From contig NZ_AKFJ01000107.1 of the NCBI RefSeq assembly GCF_000272475.1, positions 1 to 59,339 of the forward strand: 59,339 nucleotides of DNA. Reading direction: 5' to 3'. The DNA comes from Novosphingobium sp. Rr 2-17 (GTDB lineage Bacteria; Pseudomonadota; Alphaproteobacteria; Sphingomonadales; Sphingomonadaceae). The notes under the pieces were generated by a model, which had not been told where the DNA came from, ran no database searches, and saw only the letters and a program-made list of their open reading frames with translations. The position numbers were made by a program, and so were the translations under genes. Below are positions 46,141-55,098 of the stretch, in pieces (the stretch's first letter is position 1; each line of letters starts with the position of its first letter).

Positions 46141-46375
46141 CCGCGCCTCCTTTCGGGGAGGCCAGACCTCTCGTGCGGGACCATTCGTCCAAGTCGTCGA
46201 TGTGATAACGGATAATACGACCGTGGCGGCGAAAGCTGGGGCCTTCCCCTCTCGACCGCATCTGCTGCAAGGTGCTCAATGCCAGGCCGATATAGAAGGC
46301 AGCCTGCGCGGAGTTCAAAAACGGGCTGCCTTTGCGTGCCCGTGCGGCCCGGGTTATCGTGTCATCTACATTCAT
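46133..46375 (-). CDS. AlpA-like helix-turn-helix protein
   Basis: 80 aa. PFLNSAQAAFYIGLALSTLQ followed by GEGPSFRRHGRIIRYHIDDL is the MerR-type HTH plus wing of AlpA/DNA-binding excisionase-like proteins. First gene of the HTH-traF-transglycosylase set. Its upstream DNA has two strong inverted repeats (46385-46453), which it may bind. Confidence 0.85.
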   Translation of the reverse strand: MNVDDTITRAARARKGSPFLNSAQAAFYIGLALSTLQQMRSRGEGPSFRRHGRIIRYHIDDLDEWSRTRGLASPKGGADA

Positions 46376-46384
46376 GAGATAGTC

Positions 46385-46453
46385 CTTCTGCGCGGGGACA
46401 GGTGCGGACGTGCACTTGTCCCCGGGCAGAAGAATGCGGGCATGACCATGCCC
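46385..46453. promoter_or_regulatory. Two inverted repeats in front of the HTH-traF operon
   Basis: The first is a 48-nt interrupted hairpin: CTTCTGC (46385-46391) with GCAGAAG (46426-46432), GGGGACA (46394-46400) with TGTCCCC (46417-46423), GTGC with GCAC, loop of 6. The second is GGGCATG-AC-CATGCCC at 46438-46453. Both lie directly upstream of the HTH start at 46375; likely operator or leader structure. Confidence 0.5.
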
Positions 46454-46603
46454 CCGGCAGGGTCGGATTCGGCTATAGGCGAATTCGACCCCCCAGCAGA
46501 TTTCGGCGATCAGGGGTGATTATATCGACGGCAAATTGAACGGACGGCGGGGCAAATCTGGATCAACGAGCGACGCATAGCCACGTCCGTTCGATCAAAT
46601 GAT

Positions 46604-47506
46604 CTACGCTACCCCGCCCAGTCGCTGGTCGCAGATCGCCTTGACCTCGGCCTGCATCAGTTCGACGCGCTGGAGCAGCCACTCCAGTTCGACGTCACGG
46701 ATTATGTAATGCGGCGAGTAGCGTGCCTTGACGTAGGCCTGCTGCAGAAGCTCAAAGCAACGGCGAGCGAACTTGGTGTCGCGGGGCCAGATCGGGATCA
46801 GGTCACGCGCGACATCCTCGGCTCGCCCGCGCAGAAAATTGAGGTTGTGCGACTTGGGCGCATAGAGCTTCAAAACCAGAAGCGTGGCGTGATAGAAATG
46901 CTCAGTAGCTTGGTGAAGATTGAACGCGGCGCGATTGTTCCAGCCTTGCGTCATCGCGTACTTTGCAAGGCCGAGAAACTCCGATCCACTCGCGAACCAC
47001 TGCTTGAAATGGTGCTCGGCCTCGATGTGCGCCAACCCCGTATCGAGCGGCTTGGGCGGTTCGAAAGGCTGGGTTCCCAGCTCGTACAACACGATGCCCT
47101 CGCGCACGACATCGACGAAAAACGGGCGTCCGCGCGAAAGCTGGAAATTCATGTCCGCCATCGAGTGGATGGCCAGACCGACCGGCGCCGACAAGCGCTT
47201 GGCGATGTCGTATTCGCGCAGCAGATGGTCCTTGGTCTTGCCCCAGTACTCCGCCTCGTCGGCTAGCCGCTCGTCGTTGACGACCACGAGGATATCGTAA
47301 TCCGAATAGTACCCGCCAACGGGATCGGCGACCCAGTCGCCGCGCGCGTGCGAGCCGTAGAGGATCACTTTCATGATCCGCCCCTGGCGCTTCCAGCCCT
47401 GGGTCGCGAGCGCCAGCACATCCTCGAATTCGGCGAAAATAATCGCCACCACGCGCTTGAGCTCGCACCGCTTTTCTTCGGGTAGATGATCGAGATCGGT
47501 CTTCAT
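46604..47506 (-). CDS. MNT-HEPN fusion protein (nucleotidyltransferase plus HEPN)
   Basis: 300 aa. The N-terminal minimal nucleotidyltransferase has VILYGSHARGDW (Gly51-Ser52) and SDYDILVVV (Asp69, Asp71). The C-terminal HEPN helical domain ends near ARYSPHYIIRDVELEWLL (Arg262-x3-His266). Separate MNT/HEPN pairs are type VII toxin-antitoxins in which the transferase AMPylates the HEPN RNase; here both are in one chain. A stabilisation role on the element is plausible. The HEPN motif spacing is one residue shorter than the usual RNase motif. Confidence 0.85.
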   Translation of the reverse strand: MKTDLDHLPEEKRCELKRVVAIIFAEFEDVLALATQGWKRQGRIMKVILYGSHARGDWVADPVGGYYSDYDILVVVNDERLADEAEYWGKTKDHLLREYDIAKRLSAPVGLAIHSMADMNFQLSRGRPFFVDVVREGIVLYELGTQPFEPPKPLDTGLAHIEAEHHFKQWFASGSEFLGLAKYAMTQGWNNRAAFNLHQATEHFYHATLLVLKLYAPKSHNLNFLRGRAEDVARDLIPIWPRDTKFARRCFELLQQAYVKARYSPHYIIRDVELEWLLQRVELMQAEVKAICDQRLGGVA

Positions 47507-47607
47507 GATCGTCCGATTCTAGCCAAGTTCGAGACCGGGGCAACCGCAACTTGGCCTGCGGCCCGCAGGATAACCCCGCGCCGATCCGGCGCGGGGTGGG
47601 CTGGCCG

Positions 47608-47928
47608 TCAATCGACCGGGTTCCAGATGATGGCGAAGCTGTCTTCGTCGTCTTGACCGGCGGCCCGTCCGAGGTTGGCGTAGAGCCGCCGGGGGCCGAA
47701 TTCGGGCGCTGCGAGGCTAAGCGACACGTAGTCGTTGCCCGAAGTTTCGCTGCGGCGCAGCCATCCGGCCCCGACCTCGACGCCGCCTGAGGTCACCCGG
47801 TAGTCGGGCTGGGTGCCGGCGCTCTTGCGGGGGTTGGGCGTGATCTCGATCTCGGCGCGGATCGAGAGGGTGCGAAGCTGGCCCTTGAAGCCGTTGCCCT
47901 CGCGCGTGACATATCCGATTGCAGCCAT
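47608..47928 (-). CDS. DUF736 protein
   Basis: 106 aa from ATG 47928 with AGGAG upstream. MAAIGYVTREGNGFKGQLRT ... GAGWLRRSETSGNDYVSLSL ... IWNPVD is the DUF736 pattern, found on alphaproteobacterial conjugative elements and of unknown activity. Longer frames to 48222 are not needed. Confidence 0.9.
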   Translation of the reverse strand: MAAIGYVTREGNGFKGQLRTLSIRAEIEITPNPRKSAGTQPDYRVTSGGVEVGAGWLRRSETSGNDYVSLSLAAPEFGPRRLYANLGRAAGQDDEDSFAIIWNPVD

Positions 47929-48560
47929 TTTTCGTCTCCTGATGTGCTCGCCCCGAGACCCATTCCCGGGCGATGGGCACGCCAGGGGACGGTCACAGCG
48001 GGCTCGCGAACCGTCAGGCCGCAGCGCCAGCGAAGGACCGGAGCGGGCCGGCTTATTTGCAGCGCAGCGACCGCGAGGAGCCCGCTTTAGCGGGCGGGGA
48101 AATACGCCGGACCCGATGGTTTGCGCGAGATCGCGACCGTCCCAGGCCGGTGCCCGCGAACCCGGCAATGGCTCGGACGACATCGTCAGCCAGGGAACAA
48201 AGGGGGCAGTCGGATTGTGCACGGACCGGCGTGCGCCAGGGCCGGCTTCGTAGCCTGATCGGTTGCGCCATCACCGTATGCCCATCCCTGTCCGACCCGC
48301 GAAAGAGAACTGCGCCAACGCCCACCGGGCCATGTCCGGTGTCGAAATCGGGACCGGCTGGCAATGCGTTGTCTCGATACCGCCGCACCCATCCGCCGCC
48401 AGCCTGCTGAGCCCAAATTCGGGCATCGTCCGTTGCCATCCCCGGTCCGCGCTGCCGTTCAGGCCGACGATATCCGCGCCAGGATTGGACGCACTGGCGG
48501 ATTCCACAGAGCGCCACCCCGCGTCGGATCGGCCTGGGCTTACCCGTGCGTGGGTGTGCC
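47929..48560. other. About 630-bp GC-rich spacer, no supported gene
   Basis: Several long overlapping frames exist on both strands, as expected at this GC content, but none has an RBS, conserved motif or coding-like composition. In related elements one or more small genes sit here; they may have been lost. Confidence 0.45.
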
Positions 48561-48935
48561 TCACCGCCAGATTCGCGCGTAGCCGCGCTGGATTTGGTAC
48601 GCGCCGGCGTCTTGCCCGTTCACGGACAATCTTGCGAGCGTGCGGCCATATCGGTCGGTCCCGGTCCGCACGATGGTCACGCCGCCGCGGGCGAGCAAAG
48701 CCTGCAGCGATACCCGGCTCGCCTCCCCGCGCCGATAGTCGCACCAGGCGGGATTGCGAGACCGGGCCAACCGGCGGCGCGACGCCGACGTACAGCGTGG
48801 CGAGCCGGGACGTTCCGGCGCGTCGATGCCGACAAGGCGAATGCGCTCGCCCGAGCACAAGCGGACCGTGTCGCCATCGTGGACCGAGGCGATGCAAGCC
48901 GCCGCTGCGGCCACCGCCAAAAAGGGTATCGGCAT
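48561..48935 (-). CDS. Thermonuclease (SNase-like) family protein
   Basis: 124 aa from MPIPFLAVAAAAACIASVHD, an N-terminal hydrophobic export signal. The SNase core has HDGDTVRL, IRLVGIDAPERPG (Asp/Glu and Arg region) and DRYGRTLARLSVNGQDAG with the second Arg. Probably a secreted or periplasmic nuclease. Part of the conserved maintenance block. Confidence 0.88.
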   Translation of the reverse strand: MPIPFLAVAAAAACIASVHDGDTVRLCSGERIRLVGIDAPERPGSPRCTSASRRRLARSRNPAWCDYRRGEASRVSLQALLARGGVTIVRTGTDRYGRTLARLSVNGQDAGAYQIQRGYARIWR

Positions 48936-48970
48936 AGAGGGGGTTGGTCCTGGGGTTTGGTTTTGGCGCC

Positions 48971-49180
48971 TTAGCGCTGACGGGTGACGAGGCGAATTTC
49001 GGCGCACAAGCTGCCGGTGTCCTTACGACGTTCGAAACCGTCGCGGCCCAGCATTTCGCAGGCGGCATGATCGACATTTTTACGCGGCGAACGTCCGAGT
49101 GTCCGGGCCATGCGGTCGTCGCAGATCGGCCCGGGAGCAAGCCGTGCCAGGAGCTGTTCGATATTATGAAGCGCCGTCAT
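48971..49180 (-). CDS. Small hypothetical protein, 69 aa
   Basis: MTALHNIEQLLARLAPGPIC followed by DDRMARTLGRSPRKNVDHAA looks like a small winged-helix-type protein, with a CSL/CAE-type C-terminus that has lost most of the usual Cys pair (Cys62 only clear). It lies between the SNase and ParB genes in the same direction. Function unknown. Confidence 0.65.
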   Translation of the reverse strand: MTALHNIEQLLARLAPGPICDDRMARTLGRSPRKNVDHAACEMLGRDGFERRKDTGSLCAEIRLVTRQR

Positions 49181-49255
49181 AGCCGTGTTTCCCCTCGACC
49201 GACGCCCTGCCAGCCGCCACCGTCCCGAGCAATGGCCGTCTGGTACGGGCTATGC

Positions 49256-49283
49256 GCGCCCGCGCCCCAAAGGGTGCGGGCGC
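49256..49283 (-). terminator. GC-rich hairpin after parB
   Basis: GCGCCCGCGCCC (49256-49267) and GGGTGCGGGCGC (49272-49283) form a 12-bp stem with one wobble and a 4-nt loop, 63 bp downstream of the parB stop. No T-run, so termination is tentative. Confidence 0.45.
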
Positions 49284-49345
49284 ACCGCAGAATTCCAGCC
49301 TCGAAAAGTCGACCGGAGCCTCAGATCGCGGCTCCGGTCGCTCCA

Positions 49346-51355
49346 TCATGCCGCCAGAGCCGGTGCGGCGGCGGCGGCGGCGGGGCTCGATTCGCCGCCC
49401 GGTTCGCGCGCAGTTCCCCGGTCATGATCGGGATCGATGGCCTCACGCCTTTCCTTGCTGGGTTCGTGCCCTGCGGCCCGTTCGCGCTCCGCGTCGCAAT
49501 CAGGGCCGGAGGCGTCGGCGAGGTCTTCGGCTTCCGGCTCGCAACGGGCGGTGGCGCGAGCGTGGGCCGCCACCGTCGCGACCCCGCCGCGCGCGGTATA
49601 GGCCGAAGGCGGGAACGCCATCCAGCGCGGCACCCACCCCTCGCATTGGGTGCGCCCGCCGGTTCCGGCGAGGTGATCGCGGATGATGCCCTTGAGCGTC
49701 TTGCATTTCTCACGGGCGTTGGCAGCGGCGACCGGCGGCCCGGCCACTTCGGCGACCATGGCCAGCAAGACCTCGCGGTCGCGCAGCGTTTCGAGGAAGG
49801 CGTCGTCTGCCTGCCACCAGTCGGCCATCGCCACCCCGATGTGCGGAGCGACCGCGTCGATCGCGGGACTGCCGGCTGCCAGCGTCTCGCCCATGACAAG
49901 GGTCAGCACGTCCATAACCTGCGCATCCGAAAGCTCGACGAGCCGGGCGAACAAGGGACAAAGCGCCCGTCCCTCGCCAGCCAGGCCCACCCCCGCGATG
50001 CCATAGCCGCTGCCGCGAACGAGAAACGGGTCGTCCTCGGGTAGTTGAAGAAGCGCCAGCACGGCGCGCCGCCGTTCAGCGAACACGGCCTCACCCCGGC
50101 ACGCGTCAAGGCTGGTCTTGATCGAATCGCTGCGCACGGTCTGCGGCTCTGGCGCGACGCGCCACAGCGCGGAACCAGCAAGCGCGTGCGCGACCATCAG
50201 GCGCAAGGCGATGGCGGGTCGGTCCAGCAGAGCCGCCCGGACGGCGGCATGGCGGTGCAAGTCGAGATAAGTCTGGGTGATCGCGGTCAACTCGGGCCGA
50301 ACCGGCTGTATGGCTGCAACGTCCGTTCCGTCCGCCGCCGTGCTGCGGCCAAGCCGCGCGGCCTGCGTACGGCTAAGATAGCCTTCGTGAACGACCACTT
50401 CGCCGTTGCCGTGCACGTCGAGATAGACCCGGCCACCTTGGCGCTTGGCGACCTTCTCGTACTCCCAGGCATGGAAATGGCAGTCGGGTCCCAGCACGAC
50501 CGCATCGGCCCAGCCCGCTTCGACGAAGGAGGCCTGTTTCGCCGCGATGGCGGCATTCTGCAACAGCCAGAAGGCCTCGCTATCGGCAAAGAAGGGATCG
50601 TTCCCGAACAAGTCAGTGACCACGGCCAGCCCGCTATCGGCGACCTCGAACACGGCATGGCGTACCAGAACGGACGGCCCGGCAAACAGCCATGATTTGA
50701 GCTGGAAGCCGCGCGGCACGTAGGCCTCGGGGTCATCGTACAACGCAAGCCAGGCCTTTTGCTGGTGCTTGGATGCCAGGGTCAAATGACGGACGGTCGC
50801 GGCATCGATTTGGTCGCGCCGGTACATATCGCGGATGCGCGGCAGGAGATTGCCGAGCGCGAGAATGCGCTTGACCGCCAGGTCGGTGAGGCCAAACGTC
50901 TGCGCGATCTGATCGAGGCTGCGCCCTTGTTTCACCAACCGGATGAAGCATTCCCAGCGCGCCACCTCATCGGGATCGAGCCGGGCGACGTTCTCGATAA
51001 GCGAGGCCTCGACGGCCGCGGCATCGTCAGCGTCTTCGAGGATGGCGCACGGCATCGCTGCGGCTTCGGGGTCGGGTTCGCCCCGGTCGGCATGGGCCGC
51101 GCGCCGTTCCGCCGCGACCAGCTTGGCGGCGTGGAAGCGGCGGCACCCGGCGACAATCTCGTATTGGCCGTCGCGGCTGCTGGGGGCCTCGCCCGCGCAC
51201 CCGGCCCCTGCCAGGGGACGGACCAGGATCGGCTGGATGATACCGCGTGCCCGGACGGTCGGGAGGATATCCGAGACGTCGGGGGCCTTGCGGGCGTAGC
51301 GCATGTTGGCTTTGCTGATAGACAGCTTGTCGAGAGCAATGAAAGCAAGTTCCAT
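49346..51355 (-). CDS. Large ParB/RepB/Spo0J nuclease-domain protein
   Basis: 669 aa from ATG 51355 (AGGAG upstream). The N-terminal ParB domain has LSISKANMRYARKAPDVSDI, GIIQPILVRPL, YEIVAGCRRFHAA (GxRR box) and ASLIENVARLDPDEV. An HTH (SLDQIAQTFGLTDLAVKRIL) follows, then a long plasmid-type C-terminal domain and an acidic/Ala-rich tail. Much larger than chromosomal ParB and typical of sphingomonad plasmids and ICEs. Helps maintain the element; no ParA is present in the window. Confidence 0.9.
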   Translation of the reverse strand: MELAFIALDKLSISKANMRYARKAPDVSDILPTVRARGIIQPILVRPLAGAGCAGEAPSSRDGQYEIVAGCRRFHAAKLVAAERRAAHADRGEPDPEAAAMPCAILEDADDAAAVEASLIENVARLDPDEVARWECFIRLVKQGRSLDQIAQTFGLTDLAVKRILALGNLLPRIRDMYRRDQIDAATVRHLTLASKHQQKAWLALYDDPEAYVPRGFQLKSWLFAGPSVLVRHAVFEVADSGLAVVTDLFGNDPFFADSEAFWLLQNAAIAAKQASFVEAGWADAVVLGPDCHFHAWEYEKVAKRQGGRVYLDVHGNGEVVVHEGYLSRTQAARLGRSTAADGTDVAAIQPVRPELTAITQTYLDLHRHAAVRAALLDRPAIALRLMVAHALAGSALWRVAPEPQTVRSDSIKTSLDACRGEAVFAERRRAVLALLQLPEDDPFLVRGSGYGIAGVGLAGEGRALCPLFARLVELSDAQVMDVLTLVMGETLAAGSPAIDAVAPHIGVAMADWWQADDAFLETLRDREVLLAMVAEVAGPPVAAANAREKCKTLKGIIRDHLAGTGGRTQCEGWVPRWMAFPPSAYTARGGVATVAAHARATARCEPEAEDLADASGPDCDAERERAAGHEPSKERREAIDPDHDRGTAREPGGESSPAAAAAAPALAA

Positions 51356-51456
51356 GGTGTGTACTCCTCATGTGAGCGCCAGTCCGCCAGGCTCGGGATG
51401 GAAAAGGCGGGCCGGCTGGGATCGGCGGTGAACGACCGCCTGCGTCGTCGGCCCCG

Positions 51457-51766
51457 CTATGGGTCGCGGGACCCAAGCCTTGCTGCTTCGGCGGCTTCGT
51501 GCGCTGCCGCATGGCGCGCCAACAGCCAGTCCGATGCCTTGCTGGCCATGCTGGCGGCGCGGAAGATCGCGCGGTTGTCTTCGTGCAGGACGTCGAGCCA
51601 CGGCCCGATATAGTCGGCATGGCGGACGGTCGGGACGATCCCCAGCGCAGCGCACAGGAAGGCGGAGCCCATCTCCGCCACCAGTTCCTCGCGCGCGTAA
51701 TCCTTACTTCCGAAGGTGTTCGTCAGATCACGCCCAAGCCGCGAGGCATGGCCGGTGGCGTGGCAA
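51457..51766 (-). pseudogene. ardC: ArdC antirestriction protein, 5'-truncated
   Basis: Only the C-terminal ~100 residues remain: HATGHASRLGRDLTN, FGSKDYAREELVAEMGSAFL and RHADYIGPWLDVLHEDNRAI are characteristic of ArdC (zincin-like plus ssDNA-binding). Homology stops exactly at the 20-bp palindrome at 51767, where the recombinase operon begins. The N-terminal domain and most of the zinc site are absent from the window, so the gene was broken by insertion or deletion at that point. Confidence 0.85.
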
Positions 51767-51875
51767 TTATGCCGATATCGGCATAAGACCCATTATGCCG
51801 AGCGCCGGATTATGCCGCATGGCCTTTCTGAGCGGCGGATTTCCGTCGATCAGCCATGCGGCGGGTCGGCATAAT
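51767..51875. repeat. Palindrome and ATTATGCCG repeat cluster at the RIT left end
   Basis: A perfect 20-bp palindrome TTATGCCGATATCGGCATAA at 51767-51786, further direct ATTATGCCG copies at 51792-51800 and 51809-51817, and an inverted CGGCATAAT at 51867-51875. The cluster lies between the ardC break and the ritC stop and probably binds the recombinases. Confidence 0.75.
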
Positions 51876-52870
51876 CAGAGAGCCTCGAGCCAGGCGAGAA
51901 GTTCGTCGTCAGGCCTGAACCTGCCGGGTTTGGTCTCCGGAGCAGCAACGCTGGCCAGAGCTTTTTCCTTCAGCCGCATGTCAGCGTGGATATAGATTTG
52001 CGTGGTTTCGACGGATTCATGCCCGAGCCAGAGCGCAATGACGGACTGGTCAACGCCATGATGAAGTAGTTCCATCGCTGTACTGTGGCGCAGGGTGTGC
52101 GGGCTTACCCGCTTGCTGGTCAGGCTAGGGCAGGAACGCGCAGCGGTCAGACAGTGTTTGCGGACCAGATGTTCCAGGGCGTCACGCGAGAGTGGATCGC
52201 CACGGATGGAAGGGAACAGCGGCCCATCATCGTCACTGCGCCATTCTTTCAACCAGTTCTGCAGGGCCTTGGCAGTATCCCGACGAAGCGGCGTGCAACG
52301 TTCCTTTCGCCCTTTACCCAGACAGCGGATATGGGCCCCGGTGCCGAGGACAACATCCCTGCGGCGCAGACCGGTCAGTTCCGATGCGCGCAGGCCAGTT
52401 TGCAGGGCAACCAACAGCAGGATGTGGTCACGTCGACCGGTCCAGGTCGAACGGTCGGGCGCAGCCAGCAACGCTGCGATCTCGGGTCCATCGAGGAACG
52501 TGACACTTCTCTTCACATAGCGCTTGTCCGGCAGTGCGAGGATTCTCTGGCAGTGCAGCAGCCACTCCGGCTCGTTCATGGCGACGTAGCGGAAGAAGGA
52601 CCGGATGGCGGCAAGGCGAGTGTTGCGGCTTCGTGCGCCATTTCCTCGCGCCGTTTCGATATGGATGAGGAAGTCGGCGATCACCTCGGCATCAAGATCG
52701 GTGATGCCGAGGCGTGTCGGTGGTTTCCCCGAGCGGGCGGCGGCAAAGCGGACCAGAAGCCGGAACGTATCGCGGTATCCCGCGATCGTGTGGCGGCTTG
52801 CCTCCATCTGCGTGCAAAGCCGGTCGGTGAAGAAGTGCTGGAGCAGCGCCGGGAACGTCATGCCGGTCAT
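51875..52870 (-). CDS. RIT tyrosine recombinase C
   Basis: 331 aa. The start at 52870 (MTGMTFPALLQHFF) overlaps the preceding stop by 4 bp. SAM-like N-terminal core-binding domain to about 105, then a complete catalytic domain: Arg in TGLRASELTGL, HTLRHSTAMEL, and LGHESVETTQIYIH with the Tyr nucleophile. Last of the three. Confidence 0.9.
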   Translation of the reverse strand: MTGMTFPALLQHFFTDRLCTQMEASRHTIAGYRDTFRLLVRFAAARSGKPPTRLGITDLDAEVIADFLIHIETARGNGARSRNTRLAAIRSFFRYVAMNEPEWLLHCQRILALPDKRYVKRSVTFLDGPEIAALLAAPDRSTWTGRRDHILLLVALQTGLRASELTGLRRRDVVLGTGAHIRCLGKGRKERCTPLRRDTAKALQNWLKEWRSDDDGPLFPSIRGDPLSRDALEHLVRKHCLTAARSCPSLTSKRVSPHTLRHSTAMELLHHGVDQSVIALWLGHESVETTQIYIHADMRLKEKALASVAAPETKPGRFRPDDELLAWLEAL

Positions 52871-53811
52871 GAGCATAGCTCTCGATCTTGAGGATCGGTG
52901 ATCCGGGCTGACGCCAACTCCAGAAGTTCCGGGACGGCCTCGATATACCAGTAGGTGTGATCCGGCTTGGCGTGGCCAAGCCACGTACTCAGCTTGATCA
53001 TTTCGCGCGCAGGATCCTTGCCGGACTTGTACCAGTCGATCATCGTTCGCGCGGCGAAGCTGTGCCGTAGATCGTGGATACGAGGACCACGACCGTGGCG
53101 CCGCTCGGTCTGTGGCTCGCGCAGACCGATGCGTTGGCAGACATGCGCGAAGTTGTAGCGCGCGCCGCAATCCCCGAGCCGGCCTCCATCGCATTTGATG
53201 AAGAACGGAACCGATGGGCGCCCCAGCAACCGGTCCCTCCGGGCAACATAGGTGCGAAGCCGCTCGACCGCGGTGTCGTGGACGGGGAGCAGGCGCTCCT
53301 TGCCCAGCTTGCCGCAGCGGATGTGGACGAGGCCGTTATCGAGATCGACGTCGCCAGTATCGAGGCTCAGCGCCTCGTTGATCCGCATGCCAGTCACCGC
53401 GATCAACCCGAACAGGGTCGAGCAGGTCAGACCGCGGATGCCATAGATAGACGGCAACTGCGCTGCTTCTTCGATGATGGCGGCGATCTGCGCCTGGGTG
53501 AAGATATAGGGGTGCGTTCTGCAATAGCGGTAAGGGACCAGCCCACGGGGAAGCACTTCATGGGCAGCGTCTATGCCGTGGAGCCACTGGCTGAACAGGC
53601 GTACCATGATGAAGCGAGCGCCCCATGTCGATCGCCTGGCGTTGCCGAACGCATTCTGCCAGCGCAGGAACAGGTCGGTTGTGATATGATTGACGCCCTG
53701 CTCATCGGCATATTGCACGAAGCGGCGCAGCGCCCTTTCGGCTGTGGCCAAGTCATATCCCAGGCTGCGCCTGACGCTGAGATAGCGGTCGAGTTCATGA
53801 GCGAGACTCAT
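52867..53811 (-). CDS. RIT tyrosine recombinase B
   Basis: 314 aa from MSLAHELDRYLSVRRSLGYD at 53811, overlapping the ritA stop by 4 bp; a longer frame to 53835 is unnecessary. Catalytic residues: Arg in TGMRINEALSL, HDLRHSFAART, and LGHAKPDHTYWYIEA. The middle member of RIT trios has a divergent C-terminal region, as here. Confidence 0.9.
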   Translation of the reverse strand: MSLAHELDRYLSVRRSLGYDLATAERALRRFVQYADEQGVNHITTDLFLRWQNAFGNARRSTWGARFIMVRLFSQWLHGIDAAHEVLPRGLVPYRYCRTHPYIFTQAQIAAIIEEAAQLPSIYGIRGLTCSTLFGLIAVTGMRINEALSLDTGDVDLDNGLVHIRCGKLGKERLLPVHDTAVERLRTYVARRDRLLGRPSVPFFIKCDGGRLGDCGARYNFAHVCQRIGLREPQTERRHGRGPRIHDLRHSFAARTMIDWYKSGKDPAREMIKLSTWLGHAKPDHTYWYIEAVPELLELASARITDPQDRELCS

Positions 53812-55022
53812 TGTGCCTCTCCCGCTACCGGCCACGGTCTTGCGATCGAACGCAGGCCGTCGGTATCCAGCTTCGCATAAATCATCGTCGAAGCGCGCGA
53901 CCTGTGGCGCAACATGTCGCCGATCTCCGCAAGGGACGCGCCGTTGCGCACCATGTTCGTCGCCAGGCTATGGCGAAGGACGTGCGATCCTACATACGGG
54001 CCGCGCGGCGTGACGCCGGTCGCGGCGAAGGCATCCTGCAATATGGTGTTGATGACCTGCCCATCCTTGAAGGGGCCATTTGGCGCCCTCAACGAGACGA
54101 ACAGCGTCCGTGATCCCGATACGCGCTCCTGACGGATATAGGCTGCGATCGCTTCTCCGACATCCGGCGGAACAGGCAGGCGATCATGCCGCTGGCCCTT
54201 GCCCCGGACGAGCAACTCACCGGCGCGCCAGTCGATATCGTCAAGCTGGATGGCGATCACCTCCGGTGCCCGCAGCCCGAGCCGCGCCATCATCAGCAGC
54301 ATCGCATGATCGCGCAGTCCATGTTTCGGATTGTCGCGAACCCATGCGAGCAGGACTTCGATCTGCTCAGGCGACAGGAAGCGTGGGAGCCTCGCATCCC
54401 ATCGCTGGGCAACAGTCGGCACGCACAGGGCAAGGTTGGTTTCCGTGACGCCGCGCTGGAACAGATATTGAAAAAAGGTGCGCAGGTGGGTGGCGGCGGT
54501 CTTGTCGCGATAAGGGCCTTTTCTTCCAAGCAGATGCTGAAGGAAGGATACCGCATCGCCCGCGCTGATCGCTACGAGATCGGTTTCGCGGCCGCCGAAC
54601 CGGTGGTCGAGGAACCGGTCGGCGAAGCGCCAGGAATGATAGATCGTGCGCGGACTTAGCCCCCGTTGCCGAACCAGATACTCTTCATAGTCGATGCGCA
54701 ACGCAGCACGGGCGATCTGCTCCGGTGTTGCGACCGGGGCTGGCGTCACGCCGCTGGCGATCAGATGGGCCACGAAGCGCCGCGCGATATTCCGGCACTT
54801 GTTGGGTTCGCGCCGCTTGCGCTCGTCACTGCGAACCAACTCGGCCGCCTGTTCCATCGTCAGATCCGACGGCGATATTCCAGCCGCTTCGATCAAGGAT
54901 ACCAAGCGGTTCAGCAGGATACGATAGGTCTTCGTCGTTCGCGGCTTGTAATTTTCGGCAGTCAGCCGGTCCATGAACGTGTCGATATGTCGGTCGAACA
55001 GGGATTGCAGATCGTTCGGCAT
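53808..55022 (-). CDS. RIT tyrosine recombinase A
   Basis: 404 aa, the longest of the trio with a large N-terminal domain (TAENYKPRTTKTYRILLNRL). Catalytic: LGLRAPEVIAIQL, HVLRHSLATNM and LRHRSRASTMIYAKLD. First gene of the operon; divergent from the gene at 55147 across 124 bp containing TCGTGCT-N12-AGCACGA (55025-55050), a likely operator. Confidence 0.9.
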   Translation of the reverse strand: MPNDLQSLFDRHIDTFMDRLTAENYKPRTTKTYRILLNRLVSLIEAAGISPSDLTMEQAAELVRSDERKRREPNKCRNIARRFVAHLIASGVTPAPVATPEQIARAALRIDYEEYLVRQRGLSPRTIYHSWRFADRFLDHRFGGRETDLVAISAGDAVSFLQHLLGRKGPYRDKTAATHLRTFFQYLFQRGVTETNLALCVPTVAQRWDARLPRFLSPEQIEVLLAWVRDNPKHGLRDHAMLLMMARLGLRAPEVIAIQLDDIDWRAGELLVRGKGQRHDRLPVPPDVGEAIAAYIRQERVSGSRTLFVSLRAPNGPFKDGQVINTILQDAFAATGVTPRGPYVGSHVLRHSLATNMVRNGASLAEIGDMLRHRSRASTMIYAKLDTDGLRSIARPWPVAGEAQ

Positions 55023-55098
55023 TTTCGTGCTCCTTGCTATGGAAGCACGATCCGACCTTGCGGGCGCCCCGACCGCAATATTATCGTCGGCCTGTCGT

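Noticed and set aside
48053..48937. Several long frames on both strands between DUF736 and the nuclease gene
   Set aside because: Mutually overlapping, no conserved motif or RBS, composition like random GC-rich sequence.
51767..51875. Repeated ATTATGCCG units considered as a CRISPR or iteron array
   Set aside because: Units are 9 bp, irregularly spaced and partly inverted; no spacers, cas genes or replication initiator.
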